NCBI RefSeq assembly: GCF_021432065.1
Contig: NZ_CP090365.1
Coordinates: 124,001 to 188,000, forward strand
Direction of reading: 5' to 3'
DNA length: 64,000 bases
From: Photobacterium sp. TLY01
GTDB taxonomy: Bacteria > Pseudomonadota > Gammaproteobacteria > Enterobacterales > Vibrionaceae
Both the position numbers and the translations under genes were made by a program. Shown in pieces: positions 1-9,705 of this stretch; the stretch's first letter is position 1, and each line of letters opens with the position of its first letter. The notes under the pieces were generated by a model that saw nothing but the letters and a program-made list of their open reading frames with translations, made no database searches and had not been told where the DNA came from.

Positions 1-855
1 ACCACCAACCCTTCCCTGATACTGAAAGCCGCAGAGATTGAACAGTACGCTCCGCTCATCGACGATGCGATTGCTTATGCCAAAGCGCAAAGCAACGATA
101 AAGCACAACAAATCCAGGACGCGGGCGACAAGCTGGCGGTGAACATCGGTAAAGAAATCCTGAATGTGGTACCGGGCCGTATCTCCACTGAAGTGGACGC
201 GCGTCTGTCCTACGACACCCAAGCCAGCGTGGCCAAAGCCCGCAAGCTGATCAAAATGTACAATGATGCCGGTATCAGCAACGACCGTATCCTGATCAAA
301 CTGGCCTCGACCTGGGAAGGGATCCGCGCGGCTGAAGTGCTGGAAAAAGAAGGCATCAACTGTAACCTGACTCTGCTGTTCTCTTTTGCTCAGGCCCGTG
401 CCTGTGCTGAAGCCGGTGTCTACCTGATCTCCCCCTTCGTGGGCCGCATCATGGACTGGTACAAAGCCAAAGAAGGCCGTGACTTCGAAGCCTCTGAAGA
501 TCCGGGCGTGCTGTCAGTCACAGCTATCTACAACTACTACAAAGCCCTGGGCTACAACACTGTGGTCATGGGCGCAAGCTTCCGTAACACAGGTGAAATC
601 CTGGAGCTGGCCGGCTGTGACCGCCTGACCATCAGCCCGCAGTTGCTGCAGGAGCTGTCTGAAGCACAAGGCGACGTGGTGCAGAAACTTTCTGCTGACG
701 TAGCGTCTGAAGAGCGTCCGGCACCGATGACTCACGCTGAGTTCCTGTGGGAGCACAACCAGGATCCTATGGCGATTGAGAAGCTGGCGGAAGGGATCCG
801 TAACTTCGCCATCGACCAGGGTAAGCTGGAAACCATGATCGAAGCGCGTCTGTAA
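1..855 (+). CDS. tal: Transaldolase, copy 1 (5' end outside window)
   Basis: Transaldolase moves a dihydroxyacetone unit between sedoheptulose-7-P/glyceraldehyde-3-P and erythrose-4-P/fructose-6-P in the cytosolic non-oxidative pentose phosphate pathway. The reading frame is open from base 1 ([10 protein letters not shown]) and the 284 residues seen match residues 33-316 of the complete copy at 4585. The Schiff-base lysine lies in the [10 protein letters not shown] motif. The gene sits 80 bp upstream of tkt copy 1 and is clearly co-transcribed with it. Within the first 87 bases nine positions differ from copy 2, all at synonymous sites. From base 88 onward the two copies are identical to the stop codon. 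The start codon and promoter are not in the window. Confidence 0.97.
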   Translation, partial: TTNPSLILKAAEIEQYAPLIDDAIAYAKAQSNDKAQQIQDAGDKLAVNIGKEILNVVPGRISTEVDARLSYDTQASVAKARKLIKMYNDAGISNDRILIKLASTWEGIRAAEVLEKEGINCNLTLLFSFAQARACAEAGVYLISPFVGRIMDWYKAKEGRDFEASEDPGVLSVTAIYNYYKALGYNTVVMGASFRNTGEILELAGCDRLTISPQLLQELSEAQGDVVQKLSADVASEERPAPMTHAEFLWEHNQDPMAIEKLAEGIRNFAIDQGKLETMIEARL

Positions 856-2922
856 TCCCGTTTCAATTTGAGAGCAGCACAACGCTGCTCTCACTCGTTT
901 TATGTCCAACCTGTATTGAGTAAGAAGAATTAATTATGGATCGTAAAGTATTAGCCAATGCTATCCGTGCCCTGAGCATGGACGGTGTACAACAGGCCAA
1001 CTCCGGCCACCCGGGCGCCCCGATGGGGATGGCTGACATCGCAGAAGTACTGTGGCGTGATCACCTGAACCACAACCCGCAAAACCCGAACTGGGCTGAC
1101 CGCGACCGCTTCGTGCTGTCCAACGGTCACGGCTCCATGCTGATTTACTCCCTGCTGCATCTGTCTGGCTACGACCTGGCGATTGACGATCTGAAAAACT
1201 TCCGTCAGCTGCACTCCAAAACCCCGGGTCACCCGGAGTACGGCTACGCGCCGGGTATCGAAACCACCACAGGCCCACTGGGTCAGGGCATCACCAATGC
1301 GGTGGGTATGGCGATTGCTGAGAAGTCTCTGGCTGCTCAATTTAACCGTGACGGCCACGACATCGTTGACCACTACACCTATGCATTCCTGGGTGACGGC
1401 TGCCTGATGGAAGGGATTTCTCACGAAGCCTGCTCCCTGGCCGGTACCCTGGGTCTGGGCAAGCTGATCGCCTTCTGGGATGACAACGGCATCTCCATCG
1501 ACGGTCACGTGGAAGGCTGGTTCTCTGACGACACGCCAAAGCGTTTTGAAGCCTACGGCTGGCACGTGATCCCTGCGGTTGACGGCCACGATGCGGCCGC
1601 TATCAACGCGGCCATCGAAGCGGCAAAAGCCGATCCACGTCCAACCCTGATTTGCACCAAAACCATCATTGGTTTCGGCTCGCCGAACAAAGCCGGCTCT
1701 CACGACTGCCATGGTGCCCCGCTGGGTCACGATGAAATCGCCGCCGCCCGTGAATTCCTGGGCTGGCAGCACGGTCCGTTCGAAATCCCTGCCGACGTTT
1801 ACGCGCAGTGGGATGCCAAAGAAGCGGGCGCAGCCAAAGAAGCCGCGTGGAATGAAAAACTGGCCGCTTATGAAGCCGCACATCCGGAGCTGGCTGCCGA
1901 GTTCAAACGTCGTGTAAACGGCGAACTGCCGGCACAATGGGAAGCAGAAGCAAGCAAGATCATTGCTGATCTGCAAGCCAACCCGGCCAACATCGCTTCC
2001 CGTAAAGCCTCTCAGAACGCGCTGGAAGCGTTCGGCAAGATCCTGCCTGAATTCATGGGCGGCTCTGCAGACCTGGCCCCTTCGAACCTGACCATGTGGT
2101 CTGGCTCCAAGTCGCTGACCGCGGATGATGCATCCGGTAACTACATCCATTACGGTGTGCGTGAATTCGGCATGACGGCCATCATCAACGGTATCGCCCT
2201 GCACGGTGGTTTCGTGCCTTACGGCGCCACCTTCCTGATGTTCATGGAATACGCCCGTAACGCCATGCGTATGGCTGCGCTGATGAAAGTGCAGAACATC
2301 CAGGTTTACACCCATGACTCTATCGGTCTGGGTGAAGACGGTCCGACGCACCAGCCAGTTGAGCAAATGGCGTCTCTGCGCCTGACGCCAAACATGAGCA
2401 CCTGGCGTCCGTGTGACCAGGTTGAGTCTGCCGTGGCCTGGAAACTGGCGATTGAGCGCAAAGACGCGCCAACCGCGCTGATCTTCTCGCGTCAGAACCT
2501 GGCTCAGCAAGAACGCAGCGAACAGCAGGTAGCTGACATCGCCAAGGGCGGTTACATCCTGAAAGACTGCACCGGCAAGCCTGAGCTGATCCTGATTGCC
2601 ACCGGTTCTGAAGTGGAGCTGGCGGTCAACGCTGCCGCTGAACTGAGCGCCGAAGGCAAGCAGGTGCGTGTGGTGTCTATGCCATCGACCGATGCATTCG
2701 ACAAGCAAGATGCGGCTTACCGCGAGTCTGTACTGCCATCAGATGTGACGGCCCGTATCGCGATTGAAGCCGGTATCGCCGACTTCTGGTACAAGTACGT
2801 GGGCTTTGACGGCCGCATCATCGGCATGACCAGCTTCGGTGAATCTGCACCGGCTGGCGAGCTGTTCAAGCTGTTTGGCTTCACCACTGAAAATGTGGTC
2901 AGCACCGCGAAAGAACTGCTGT
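1..2922 (+). repeat. Direct repeat unit 1 (tal-tkt block)
   Basis: This block recurs at 4681-7602, offset by exactly 4680 bp with no indels until the last codons of tkt. By eye there are 9 differences in bases 1-87, none from 88 to 1447, and about 31 from 1448 to the end, all synonymous. The identical tract includes the non-coding tal-tkt spacer, so selection on protein cannot explain it. Recent gene conversion is the simplest reading. Confidence 0.95.
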
Positions 2923-2924
2923 AA
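936..2924 (+). CDS. tkt: Transketolase, copy 1
   Basis: Thiamine-diphosphate enzyme of 662 residues, the usual length for bacterial transketolase. It transfers two-carbon ketol units in the pentose phosphate pathway and partners the transaldolase just upstream. Visible landmarks are the N-terminal SGHPGAPMG region, the TPP/metal-binding stretch around GDGCLMEG with the following DDN, and the pyrimidine-binding domain with [16 protein letters not shown]. The start ATG at 936 lies in a clean spacer after tal. The protein equals copy 2 except that it ends ...KELL while copy 2 ends ...KELLA. A strong hairpin terminator follows, so tal-tkt copy 1 forms a closed operon ahead of the SorC-type regulator. 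Confidence 0.97.
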   Translation: MDRKVLANAIRALSMDGVQQANSGHPGAPMGMADIAEVLWRDHLNHNPQNPNWADRDRFVLSNGHGSMLIYSLLHLSGYDLAIDDLKNFRQLHSKTPGHPEYGYAPGIETTTGPLGQGITNAVGMAIAEKSLAAQFNRDGHDIVDHYTYAFLGDGCLMEGISHEACSLAGTLGLGKLIAFWDDNGISIDGHVEGWFSDDTPKRFEAYGWHVIPAVDGHDAAAINAAIEAAKADPRPTLICTKTIIGFGSPNKAGSHDCHGAPLGHDEIAAAREFLGWQHGPFEIPADVYAQWDAKEAGAAKEAAWNEKLAAYEAAHPELAAEFKRRVNGELPAQWEAEASKIIADLQANPANIASRKASQNALEAFGKILPEFMGGSADLAPSNLTMWSGSKSLTADDASGNYIHYGVREFGMTAIINGIALHGGFVPYGATFLMFMEYARNAMRMAALMKVQNIQVYTHDSIGLGEDGPTHQPVEQMASLRLTPNMSTWRPCDQVESAVAWKLAIERKDAPTALIFSRQNLAQQERSEQQVADIAKGGYILKDCTGKPELILIATGSEVELAVNAAAELSAEGKQVRVVSMPSTDAFDKQDAAYRESVLPSDVTARIAIEAGIADFWYKYVGFDGRIIGMTSFGESAPAGELFKLFGFTTENVVSTAKELL

Positions 2925-2971
2925 ACCGATCGGAAACCATCATCACTATCATGGCGATGGTGCAATGATTC

Positions 2972-3002
2972 AAAGGCCTGGCATTCATGCCAGGCCTTTT
3001 TT
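2972..3002 (+). terminator. Rho-independent terminator after tkt copy 1
   Basis: An AGGCCTGGCA stem pairs with TGCCAGGCCT around a TTCA loop and is followed by a run of six T. It lies 47 bp after the tkt stop codon and ends the first tal-tkt operon. Confidence 0.9.
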
Positions 3003-3079
3003 ATCACCCCGGTCATCATCGGATCTCTCTCCGCAAACCCAGCGAAAAAAAGCCGGCAGATTAATGCGGCAATAAGAAG

Positions 3080-3136
3080 GCTGAACAAAGTGCATGGCGG
3101 CTAACATTTGTTTAGCACTTCTGAATCCATTACACT
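3080..3136 (+). promoter_or_regulatory. Candidate autoregulatory operator and promoter of the SorC-type gene
   Basis: The half-sites TGAACAAA (3082-3089) and TTTGTTTA (3107-3114) form an inverted repeat whose half-sites start 25 bp apart. A plausible promoter overlaps it: -35 TTGTTT at 3109-3114, a 16-bp spacer and -10 TACACT at 3131-3136, 30 bp before the start codon. The right half-site coincides with the -35, which would suit autorepression. The same repeat with identical spacing occurs at 4184-4216. TGAACAAA half-sites resemble those known for SorC-family regulators such as Bacillus DeoR; the assignment here is inference. Confidence 0.55.
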
Positions 3137-3165
3137 GACGCCTCATCTGTGTATGGAACACCGCT

Positions 3166-4152
3166 ATGACCACTTCACCGCCGACCGCTTCTTTTGATCC
3201 TCAGCTGGAAGATACAGACCTGCTCACTGAGATTGCCATCTTGTATTACCAGCAAAGTGCCACGCAGGAAGAAATCTCGAAAAAATTTGGGATCAGCCGT
3301 CCTAAAGTCAGCCGGTTGCTCAGAAAAGCGCGCGAAGAAGGTATCGTAGAAATTACCGTCAAGTTTCACCCGGTCCACAGCGCCCAGCTTGAACAGCGAC
3401 TCATGGACAGATTTCACCTGAAACGTGCCTTGATTGCATTGGATCAGCCCAGTGCGCAAGAGCAGCGAATGCAAGTTTCGACGCTGGTTTCAGCCTATCT
3501 CGACGGTTATCTGAGAGACGATGTCGTTGTGGCCGTCGGTCAGGGACAAAATGTTGCGGCTGTCGCCGATCACCCCGGTATTGTGTCCCATCGCAATGCA
3601 AGATTTGTGTGTGCTATCGGCGGAACCCACCGCAGCGGTGATACCATCAATGCGGATCATATCTGCCGTCGGCTGGCCAAAAAATTTGGTGGCACCAGCG
3701 AAACACTCTACGCACCCGCCTATGTCGACAGTGAAGTCACCCAGCAGGTGTTTATCACGCATCCCAATGTCAGTGAAACCCTGAATCAGGCCCGAAAAGC
3801 GGAATTTGCGTTAGTCGGTATTGGTGATATGGACGAAAACAGCCATATGGTGAAGTTGGGCTGTTTTACGGCGAAAGAGTTTGTGGAAGCCAGACTCAAT
3901 GATGGCATTGTCGGCGACATCGGCGGTTTTGACTTTTTCCGCCTGGATGGTCAACAGGCTGGGACGCTGATGCGGGGACGGGTTGTCGGGCTTGAGATGT
4001 CTGATTTGCGCCGCATCCCAAATGTGATCGCGATGGCCAGTGAAAGCCGAAAAGCACTGGCGATTCTGGGCGCGTTAAGAACGGGCGTGATTGATGTACT
4101 GGCGACCAGCGCAAGTTGTGCGATGGCATTGCTGAACATGTCAGATTCATAA
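3166..4152 (+). CDS. SorC/DeoR-type sugar-binding transcriptional regulator
   Basis: Regulator of 328 residues, typical of the SorC family. An N-terminal helix-turn-helix occupies about residues 20-60 (SATQEEISKKFGISRPKVSRLLRKA) and a SorC-type effector-binding domain fills the rest (VAVGQGQNVAAVADH, CAIGGTHRSGD, ALVGIGDMDENSHM). Proteins of this family sense phosphorylated sugars and act as tetramers. It lies between two tal-tkt operons and shares their strand, so it probably tunes pentose phosphate flux, with a sugar phosphate as the likely effector (inference). Matching inverted repeats flank the gene at 3082-3114 and 4184-4216. The start at 3166 places the HTH near the N-terminus as expected. 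Confidence 0.9.
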   Translation: MTTSPPTASFDPQLEDTDLLTEIAILYYQQSATQEEISKKFGISRPKVSRLLRKAREEGIVEITVKFHPVHSAQLEQRLMDRFHLKRALIALDQPSAQEQRMQVSTLVSAYLDGYLRDDVVVAVGQGQNVAAVADHPGIVSHRNARFVCAIGGTHRSGDTINADHICRRLAKKFGGTSETLYAPAYVDSEVTQQVFITHPNVSETLNQARKAEFALVGIGDMDENSHMVKLGCFTAKEFVEARLNDGIVGDIGGFDFFRLDGQQAGTLMRGRVVGLEMSDLRRIPNVIAMASESRKALAILGALRTGVIDVLATSASCAMALLNMSDS

Positions 4153-4584
4153 GTACAGCAAACAGCAGATCCGCTCTGCAGGGTGAACAAAATTACATCT
4201 ATACTATTTTTGTTCACCTTGAGCCTGATGCACTGAGACAGCCGATGCATCGTTCTCGCCTTCTCCCTGCGCTGAAAAGACGCCAAGCTTAACCTGAATT
4301 CTCCATCCTGCTGATAAATAGCAATTTTTCATTTCCCCTCTGTATCCTTACCGCTCAAGTGTATTGAATTCAGCACATTGACCTGCGTTCATCTGGGTCA
4401 GACGCTGTTACAAATCAGGCAAATTTCTCTGTGATCAACGGCAACGTAGGGTTTGACATTTGTATCAAAAAGCTCAACTATGAGCACTTCATTTGCTCAG
4501 GTGCATTACATTCGTTCATGAGACATGAACCGCAACAGAGCAGAAACGTCATTTCTTACCACATATCAAAAAGGTTTTACTGAG
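4153..4584 (+). other. 432-bp leader region between the SorC gene and tal copy 2
   Basis: This is the longest non-coding gap of the locus and presumably carries the promoter of the second tal-tkt operon. It holds the operator-like repeat at 4184-4216, a TTGACA at 4453-4458 that could be a -35 element without a good -10, and a small repeat TGAGCA/TGCTCA near 4481-4499. No ORF of interest or riboswitch fold was recognised. Confidence 0.5.
4184..4216 (+). promoter_or_regulatory. Candidate SorC-type operator upstream of tal copy 2
   Basis: TGAACAAA (4184-4191) and TTTGTTCA (4209-4216) form a perfect inverted repeat, extended to GGTGAACAAAA/TTTTTGTTCACC. The half-site start-to-start spacing is 25 bp, exactly as in the site before the SorC gene. 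It lies 32 bp after the regulator's stop. It could also be read as a weak hairpin, but it is AT-rich and lacks a T-run, so an operator fits better. Confidence 0.5.
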
Positions 4585-5535
4585 ATGAGCACCAAACTGG
4601 AACAGCTGCGCGCACTTACTACTGTTGTTGCCGACACCGGCGACATCGAAGCGATTAAGAAGTATCAACCGCAAGATGCCACCACCAACCCTTCCCTGAT
4701 CCTGAAAGCTGCTGAAATTGAACAGTATGCGCCGCTCATCGACGATGCCATTGCGTATGCCAAAGCACAAAGCAACGATAAAGCACAACAAATCCAGGAC
4801 GCGGGCGACAAGCTGGCGGTGAACATCGGTAAAGAAATCCTGAATGTGGTACCGGGCCGTATCTCCACTGAAGTGGACGCGCGTCTGTCCTACGACACCC
4901 AAGCCAGCGTGGCCAAAGCCCGCAAGCTGATCAAAATGTACAATGATGCCGGTATCAGCAACGACCGTATCCTGATCAAACTGGCCTCGACCTGGGAAGG
5001 GATCCGCGCGGCTGAAGTGCTGGAAAAAGAAGGCATCAACTGTAACCTGACTCTGCTGTTCTCTTTTGCTCAGGCCCGTGCCTGTGCTGAAGCCGGTGTC
5101 TACCTGATCTCCCCCTTCGTGGGCCGCATCATGGACTGGTACAAAGCCAAAGAAGGCCGTGACTTCGAAGCCTCTGAAGATCCGGGCGTGCTGTCAGTCA
5201 CAGCTATCTACAACTACTACAAAGCCCTGGGCTACAACACTGTGGTCATGGGCGCAAGCTTCCGTAACACAGGTGAAATCCTGGAGCTGGCCGGCTGTGA
5301 CCGCCTGACCATCAGCCCGCAGTTGCTGCAGGAGCTGTCTGAAGCACAAGGCGACGTGGTGCAGAAACTTTCTGCTGACGTAGCGTCTGAAGAGCGTCCG
5401 GCACCGATGACTCACGCTGAGTTCCTGTGGGAGCACAACCAGGATCCTATGGCGATTGAGAAGCTGGCGGAAGGGATCCGTAACTTCGCCATCGACCAGG
5501 GTAAGCTGGAAACCATGATCGAAGCGCGTCTGTAA
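4585..5535 (+). CDS. tal: Transaldolase, copy 2
   Basis: Complete transaldolase of 316 residues (E. coli TalB has 317), cytosolic, pentose phosphate pathway. The start at 4585 ([20 protein letters not shown]) matches the family N-terminus; an in-frame ATG at 4525 would add 20 unrelated residues. An AAAAAGG stretch precedes the start at a somewhat long spacing. The catalytic Lys is in [10 protein letters not shown] and the [10 protein letters not shown] strand carries the conserved early Asp. It lies 80 bp upstream of tkt copy 2 and 432 bp downstream of the SorC-type regulator, whose candidate operator lies in that gap. It is identical to copy 1 over the shared protein sequence. Confidence 0.98.
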   Translation: MSTKLEQLRALTTVVADTGDIEAIKKYQPQDATTNPSLILKAAEIEQYAPLIDDAIAYAKAQSNDKAQQIQDAGDKLAVNIGKEILNVVPGRISTEVDARLSYDTQASVAKARKLIKMYNDAGISNDRILIKLASTWEGIRAAEVLEKEGINCNLTLLFSFAQARACAEAGVYLISPFVGRIMDWYKAKEGRDFEASEDPGVLSVTAIYNYYKALGYNTVVMGASFRNTGEILELAGCDRLTISPQLLQELSEAQGDVVQKLSADVASEERPAPMTHAEFLWEHNQDPMAIEKLAEGIRNFAIDQGKLETMIEARL

Positions 5536-7602
5536 TCCCGTTTCAATTTGAGAGCAGCACAACGCTGCTCTCACTCGTTTTATGTCCAACCTGTATTGAG
5601 TAAGAAGAATTAATTATGGATCGTAAAGTATTAGCCAATGCTATCCGTGCCCTGAGCATGGACGGTGTACAACAGGCCAACTCCGGCCACCCGGGCGCCC
5701 CGATGGGGATGGCTGACATCGCAGAAGTACTGTGGCGTGATCACCTGAACCACAACCCGCAAAACCCGAACTGGGCTGACCGCGACCGCTTCGTGCTGTC
5801 CAACGGTCACGGCTCCATGCTGATTTACTCCCTGCTGCATCTGTCTGGCTACGACCTGGCGATTGACGATCTGAAAAACTTCCGTCAGCTGCACTCCAAA
5901 ACCCCGGGTCACCCGGAGTACGGCTACGCGCCGGGTATCGAAACCACCACAGGCCCACTGGGTCAGGGCATCACCAATGCGGTGGGTATGGCGATTGCTG
6001 AGAAGTCTCTGGCTGCTCAATTTAACCGTGACGGCCACGACATCGTTGACCACTACACCTATGCATTCCTGGGTGACGGCTGCCTGATGGAAGGGATTTC
6101 TCACGAAGCCTGCTCCCTGGCCGGTACGCTGGGTCTGGGCAAGCTGATCGCCTTCTGGGATGACAACGGCATCTCCATCGACGGTCACGTGGAAGGCTGG
6201 TTCTCTGACGACACGCCAAAGCGTTTTGAAGCCTACGGCTGGCACGTGATCCCTGCGGTTGACGGCCACGATGCGGCCGCTATCAACGCGGCCATCGAAG
6301 CGGCAAAAGCCGATCCACGTCCAACCCTGATTTGCACCAAAACCATCATTGGTTTCGGCTCGCCGAACAAAGCCGGCTCTCACGACTGCCATGGTGCCCC
6401 GCTGGGTCACGATGAAATCGCCGCCGCCCGTGAATTCCTGGGCTGGCAGCACGGTCCGTTCGAAATCCCTGCCGACGTTTACGCGCAGTGGGATGCCAAA
6501 GAAGCGGGCGCAGCCAAAGAAGCCGCGTGGAATGAAAAACTGGCCGCTTATGAAGCCGCGCATCCAGAGCTGGCTGCCGAGTTCAAACGTCGTGTAAACG
6601 GCGAACTGCCGGCACAATGGGAAGCAGAAGCAAGCAAGATCATTGCTGATCTGCAAGCCAACCCGGCCAACATCGCTTCCCGTAAAGCCTCTCAGAACGC
6701 GCTGGAAGCCTTCGGCAAGATTCTGCCTGAATTCATGGGCGGCTCTGCAGACCTGGCACCTTCCAACCTGACTATGTGGTCTGGTTCGAAGTCGCTGACC
6801 GCGGATGATGCATCCGGTAACTACATTCACTACGGTGTGCGTGAGTTCGGCATGACGGCCATCATCAACGGTATCGCCCTGCACGGTGGTTTCGTGCCTT
6901 ACGGCGCCACCTTCCTGATGTTCATGGAATACGCCCGTAACGCTATGCGGATGGCTGCGCTGATGAAAGTGCAGAACATTCAGGTTTACACCCATGACTC
7001 TATCGGTCTGGGTGAAGATGGCCCGACGCACCAGCCGGTTGAGCAAATGGCTTCTCTGCGTCTGACCCCGAACATGAGCACCTGGCGTCCGTGTGACCAG
7101 GTTGAGTCTGCCGTGGCCTGGAAACTGGCGATTGAGCGCAAAGACGCGCCAACCGCGCTGATCTTCTCGCGTCAGAACCTGGCTCAGCAAGAACGCAGCG
7201 AACAGCAGGTAGCTGACATCGCCAAGGGCGGTTACATCCTGAAAGACTGCACCGGCAAGCCTGAGCTGATCCTGATTGCCACCGGTTCTGAAGTGGAGCT
7301 GGCGGTCAACGCTGCAGCTGAGCTGAGCGCCGAAGGCAAGCAGGTTCGTGTGGTGTCTATGCCATCGACCGATGCATTCGACAAGCAAGATGCGGCTTAC
7401 CGCGAGTCTGTACTGCCATCAGATGTGACGGCCCGTATCGCGATTGAAGCGGGCATCGCCGACTTCTGGTACAAGTACGTGGGCTTTGACGGCCGCATCA
7501 TCGGCATGACCAGCTTCGGCGAATCTGCACCGGCTGGCGAGCTGTTCAAGCTGTTTGGCTTCACCACTGAAAATGTGGTCAGCACAGCGAAAGAGCTGCT
7601 GG
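4681..7602 (+). repeat. Direct repeat unit 2 (tal-tkt block)
   Basis: Partner of the repeat at 1-2922. The perfectly identical tract here is 4768-6127, covering most of tal, the spacer and the first quarter of tkt. Differences cluster at both outer ends, the pattern left by a conversion tract inside an older duplication. Confidence 0.95.
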
Positions 7603-7607
7603 CATAA
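5616..7607 (+). CDS. tkt: Transketolase, copy 2
   Basis: Transketolase of 663 residues with the same TPP-binding (GDGCLMEG...DDN) and pyrimidine-domain motifs as copy 1. It differs from copy 1 in protein only by one extra C-terminal Ala. About 31 nucleotide differences from copy 1 lie after the first quarter of the gene and all are silent. It is the second gene of the tal-tkt operon, 80 bp after tal copy 2, and is closed by a terminator 21 bp downstream. Having two intact copies suggests dosage or differential regulation rather than new function. Confidence 0.98.
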   Translation: MDRKVLANAIRALSMDGVQQANSGHPGAPMGMADIAEVLWRDHLNHNPQNPNWADRDRFVLSNGHGSMLIYSLLHLSGYDLAIDDLKNFRQLHSKTPGHPEYGYAPGIETTTGPLGQGITNAVGMAIAEKSLAAQFNRDGHDIVDHYTYAFLGDGCLMEGISHEACSLAGTLGLGKLIAFWDDNGISIDGHVEGWFSDDTPKRFEAYGWHVIPAVDGHDAAAINAAIEAAKADPRPTLICTKTIIGFGSPNKAGSHDCHGAPLGHDEIAAAREFLGWQHGPFEIPADVYAQWDAKEAGAAKEAAWNEKLAAYEAAHPELAAEFKRRVNGELPAQWEAEASKIIADLQANPANIASRKASQNALEAFGKILPEFMGGSADLAPSNLTMWSGSKSLTADDASGNYIHYGVREFGMTAIINGIALHGGFVPYGATFLMFMEYARNAMRMAALMKVQNIQVYTHDSIGLGEDGPTHQPVEQMASLRLTPNMSTWRPCDQVESAVAWKLAIERKDAPTALIFSRQNLAQQERSEQQVADIAKGGYILKDCTGKPELILIATGSEVELAVNAAAELSAEGKQVRVVSMPSTDAFDKQDAAYRESVLPSDVTARIAIEAGIADFWYKYVGFDGRIIGMTSFGESAPAGELFKLFGFTTENVVSTAKELLA

Positions 7608-7628
7608 GCCCAAAACAGGCAAACCCCC

Positions 7629-7654
7629 AAAGCCAGTCGCAAGACTGGCTTTTT
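7629..7654 (+). terminator. Rho-independent terminator after tkt copy 2
   Basis: AAAGCCAGTC pairs with GACTGGCTTT around a GCAA tetraloop, followed by further T. It differs in sequence from the terminator after copy 1, so the terminators are not part of the duplicated block. Confidence 0.9.
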
Positions 7655-7739
7655 GTTTATGGGTATCTCCCGTCACTGCGTCTGAAAACAGACTCCGTTT
7701 CAATTCGCTGTCAGTATGCGCTGCATCTATTTGCTCCAT

Positions 7740-7952
7740 CTATTTACCATCAGCCAACGCTTTTCGCAGTTCTGCTTCAACAATGTGCCTATCCAGCCCG
7801 ATATCATCCAGCAAGTAGTCTGGCAACTCACTCAAATGACGCAAGTCACGCTCACGCTGCCGCCAGCGTCGATAGGAAGAAAAGCCAGACTTAATCAAAC
7901 TCACCATGTCTTTGCGCCCGGTAAACGCAAGCTTCTCTGTTGTTATTCCCAT
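7740..7952 (-). CDS. DUF1127 small basic protein
   Basis: Seventy residues, rich in Arg and Leu. The C-terminal half carries the DUF1127 signature (YRRWRQRERDLRHLSELPD followed by YLLDDIGLDR). Family members are small proteins, some linked to RNA turnover or phosphate and carbon metabolism in alphaproteobacteria; the role here is unknown. A GGGGG-type ribosome site precedes the ATG at 7952. It is divergent from the LysR regulator at 8049 with 96 bp between starts, so that regulator may control it (inference from a common arrangement). Confidence 0.88.
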   Translation of the reverse strand: MGITTEKLAFTGRKDMVSLIKSGFSSYRRWRQRERDLRHLSELPDYLLDDIGLDRHIVEAELRKALADGK

Positions 7953-8048
7953 GACCGCCCCCTATTATCATTCAAGTACAGATTTATCTTCGTTCAGCAA
8001 CCGCAAGTGCTCAAACGATAGATCCTGACAGTCAGTTAAGGAAAACTA

Positions 8049-8987
8049 ATGTCACAACCCAATGAACTCCGACACCGTATGCCACCACTGCAAGGCCTGT
8101 ATTATTTTTATCAGGCCGCGCATTACGGCAGTTTTAAAGCCGCTGCCGAACACCTGCATGTCACTGCAGCTGCGATCAGCCAGCAGATCCGGCTATTAGA
8201 GGACTGGCTGGGCGCCGCCTTGTTTTATCGCCAGCACCGCCAAGTAGTGCTGACCCCGGAGGGACAAACGCTGTTTGAACACAGCCAGAAAGGCTTCAAA
8301 CACATTCAGAATGGGGTTTGGCTGATTCACAATGACCCGGAGCCCCAGCGTTTATCCCTGTCGACACTGCCCTCTTTTTCCGTCCACTGGCTGGTGCCGC
8401 GCATGACAGACTTTCGTTCTGCACACCCCGATATTTCTGTGTTAGTCGAATCGAAAAATGAACTGGCGGATTTTGAGCAGTCTTCGTTAGATCTTTGCAT
8501 TCGTTACGGTGAGGGAGTCTATCCGAACGTCACCAGCCAGTGGTTGATGGATGACTTGCTTTATCCCGTCTGCCACCCGATCTATCAAAAAGAACAGCAG
8601 ATTTTTACCCTTGAGGATTTGCAACGTGCTCATCTGATTGGTGACCTTTTACCGGATATGGACTGGGAGCGCTGGATGTCGCTTGTTGGGGTTCAGGGCG
8701 GCTCCACCTCATTGGTTTACGATGGTGCCAGTTATGTGCTTGAAGGGGCGCTGGCCGTGCAAGGCGTGGCGCTTGCCCGGCACAGCCTGGCACACAGATT
8801 TGTTGAAGACGGCACCCTGGTGCGGATTGGCAACATTGCGGTCCGGCCCAATTACAACTATTACCTGTGCGCGCCGGAAGGTTATTTTAAACGTGAAAAA
8901 GTCAGGTTATTCAGCGACTGGATTCGCCGGCAGGCAGAAGCGTTTCAGCACACCCGGCCTGTCGATCTGATCATCAAAGAGGCGTGA
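8049..8987 (+). CDS. LysR-family regulator (GcvA-like)
   Basis: Transcription factor of 312 residues, standard LysR length. The N-terminal winged HTH (about residues 14-72) reads GSFKAAAEHLHVTAAAISQQIRLLEDWLG, close to the GcvA subgroup. The C-terminal two-lobed effector domain begins near residue 98 with SLSTLPSFSVHWLVPRM. An AAGGAAAA ribosome site sits just before the ATG. It is divergent from the DUF1127 gene, its probable target. An imperfect hairpin after the stop (AAGGCAGC 8987-8994, GCTGCCTT 9022-9029) may end transcription between it and the convergent antibiotic operon. The effector cannot be inferred. Confidence 0.93.
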   Translation: MSQPNELRHRMPPLQGLYYFYQAAHYGSFKAAAEHLHVTAAAISQQIRLLEDWLGAALFYRQHRQVVLTPEGQTLFEHSQKGFKHIQNGVWLIHNDPEPQRLSLSTLPSFSVHWLVPRMTDFRSAHPDISVLVESKNELADFEQSSLDLCIRYGEGVYPNVTSQWLMDDLLYPVCHPIYQKEQQIFTLEDLQRAHLIGDLLPDMDWERWMSLVGVQGGSTSLVYDGASYVLEGALAVQGVALARHSLAHRFVEDGTLVRIGNIAVRPNYNYYLCAPEGYFKREKVRLFSDWIRRQAEAFQHTRPVDLIIKEA

Positions 8988-9051
8988 AGGCAGCAAACAA
9001 GTGGTCGTACTGACAGTGTTCGCTGCCTTGGTCCGCACAGTTTGCTCCCTG

Positions 9052-9627
9052 CTATTTTTTCAGCGCCGCCTGGATCAGGTCTATGACCACTTCAGGGGCC
9101 GGTAACGAGGGATGGCCAACCATCCGATTGAGCGACGCATCAAAATTCTCATGCCAGACTGGTTCAACGACGTCATAACCGTCTTCACGCAGTTGCTGAA
9201 CATTACGCTGCACCGCTGGCTTTTTCCACATTACAGCGCCCATCACAGGCAAAAAGTACACTGGGAAATCTGCCGTCAGAATTACAGTGGTGAGCCGGTT
9301 GGTCGCACCACCCTGTGCTGCAGTCGCGAGGGTGTTTGCTGTCGCCGGCATCACAAACAACACATCATGATCGGCAACGATCCGGGACGGTTTATCTGTC
9401 GGCCAGTCCCGGGGCTGCTCACCCTCAATCACCCGGTCACAATACAGTGCCATACTGGATGCCGGTATGAATGTTTCTGCCGTCGGCGTCATCAGAACGG
9501 TCAGCTCACAGTTGATCCCCCCTTTTATTGCCTGTAAATATTTTGGCAGCAGCATGATATCCACAGAACCTGATGCGCCGATCAGTATCTTTGGTTGAAC
9601 CGTTTGTTGCAGAAGAACCTTTTCCAT
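9052..9627 (-). CDS. hlmF: PPC-decarboxylase-like flavoprotein of the dithiolopyrrolone cluster
   Basis: Protein of 191 residues from the HFCD flavoprotein family (phosphopantothenoylcysteine decarboxylase, EpiD). The FMN-binding start GASGSVDI is at 18-25, PATANTLATAA at 94-104 and a PxMxxxMW motif (PVMGAVMW) at 127-134. In holomycin clusters such a protein (HlmF) is thought to carry out oxidative decarboxylation of the C-terminal Cys of the Cys-Cys precursor. By hand alignment the active-site His of EpiD/HAL3 (EpiD His67) falls on Pro80, and the Asn of PxMNxxMW is Gly130, so the chemistry may differ from classical family members. It is the last gene of the operon, 78 bp after the metallophosphoesterase. 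Assignment to HlmF rests on family and context. Confidence 0.75.
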   Translation of the reverse strand: MEKVLLQQTVQPKILIGASGSVDIMLLPKYLQAIKGGINCELTVLMTPTAETFIPASSMALYCDRVIEGEQPRDWPTDKPSRIVADHDVLFVMPATANTLATAAQGGATNRLTTVILTADFPVYFLPVMGAVMWKKPAVQRNVQQLREDGYDVVEPVWHENFDASLNRMVGHPSLPAPEVVIDLIQAALKK

Positions 9628-9705
9628 ATTGAATTTCCTTATCAGTCACTAAATTTTCCCCTGGCACAGCGCCATGAACCAGCCGACACGACCTGAGCCG
9701 GAACG

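Noticed and set aside
951-2708. 585-codon open frame antisense to tkt copy 1 (and its twin at 5631-7388)
   Set aside because: It is a shadow of a GC-biased, highly expressed gene; Cys/His/Arg-rich product with no family features and no ribosome site.
4481-4499. TGAGCA/TGCTCA repeat as the tal operator
   Set aside because: Short, occurs once, and the better-supported repeat pair lies at 3082-3114 and 4184-4216.
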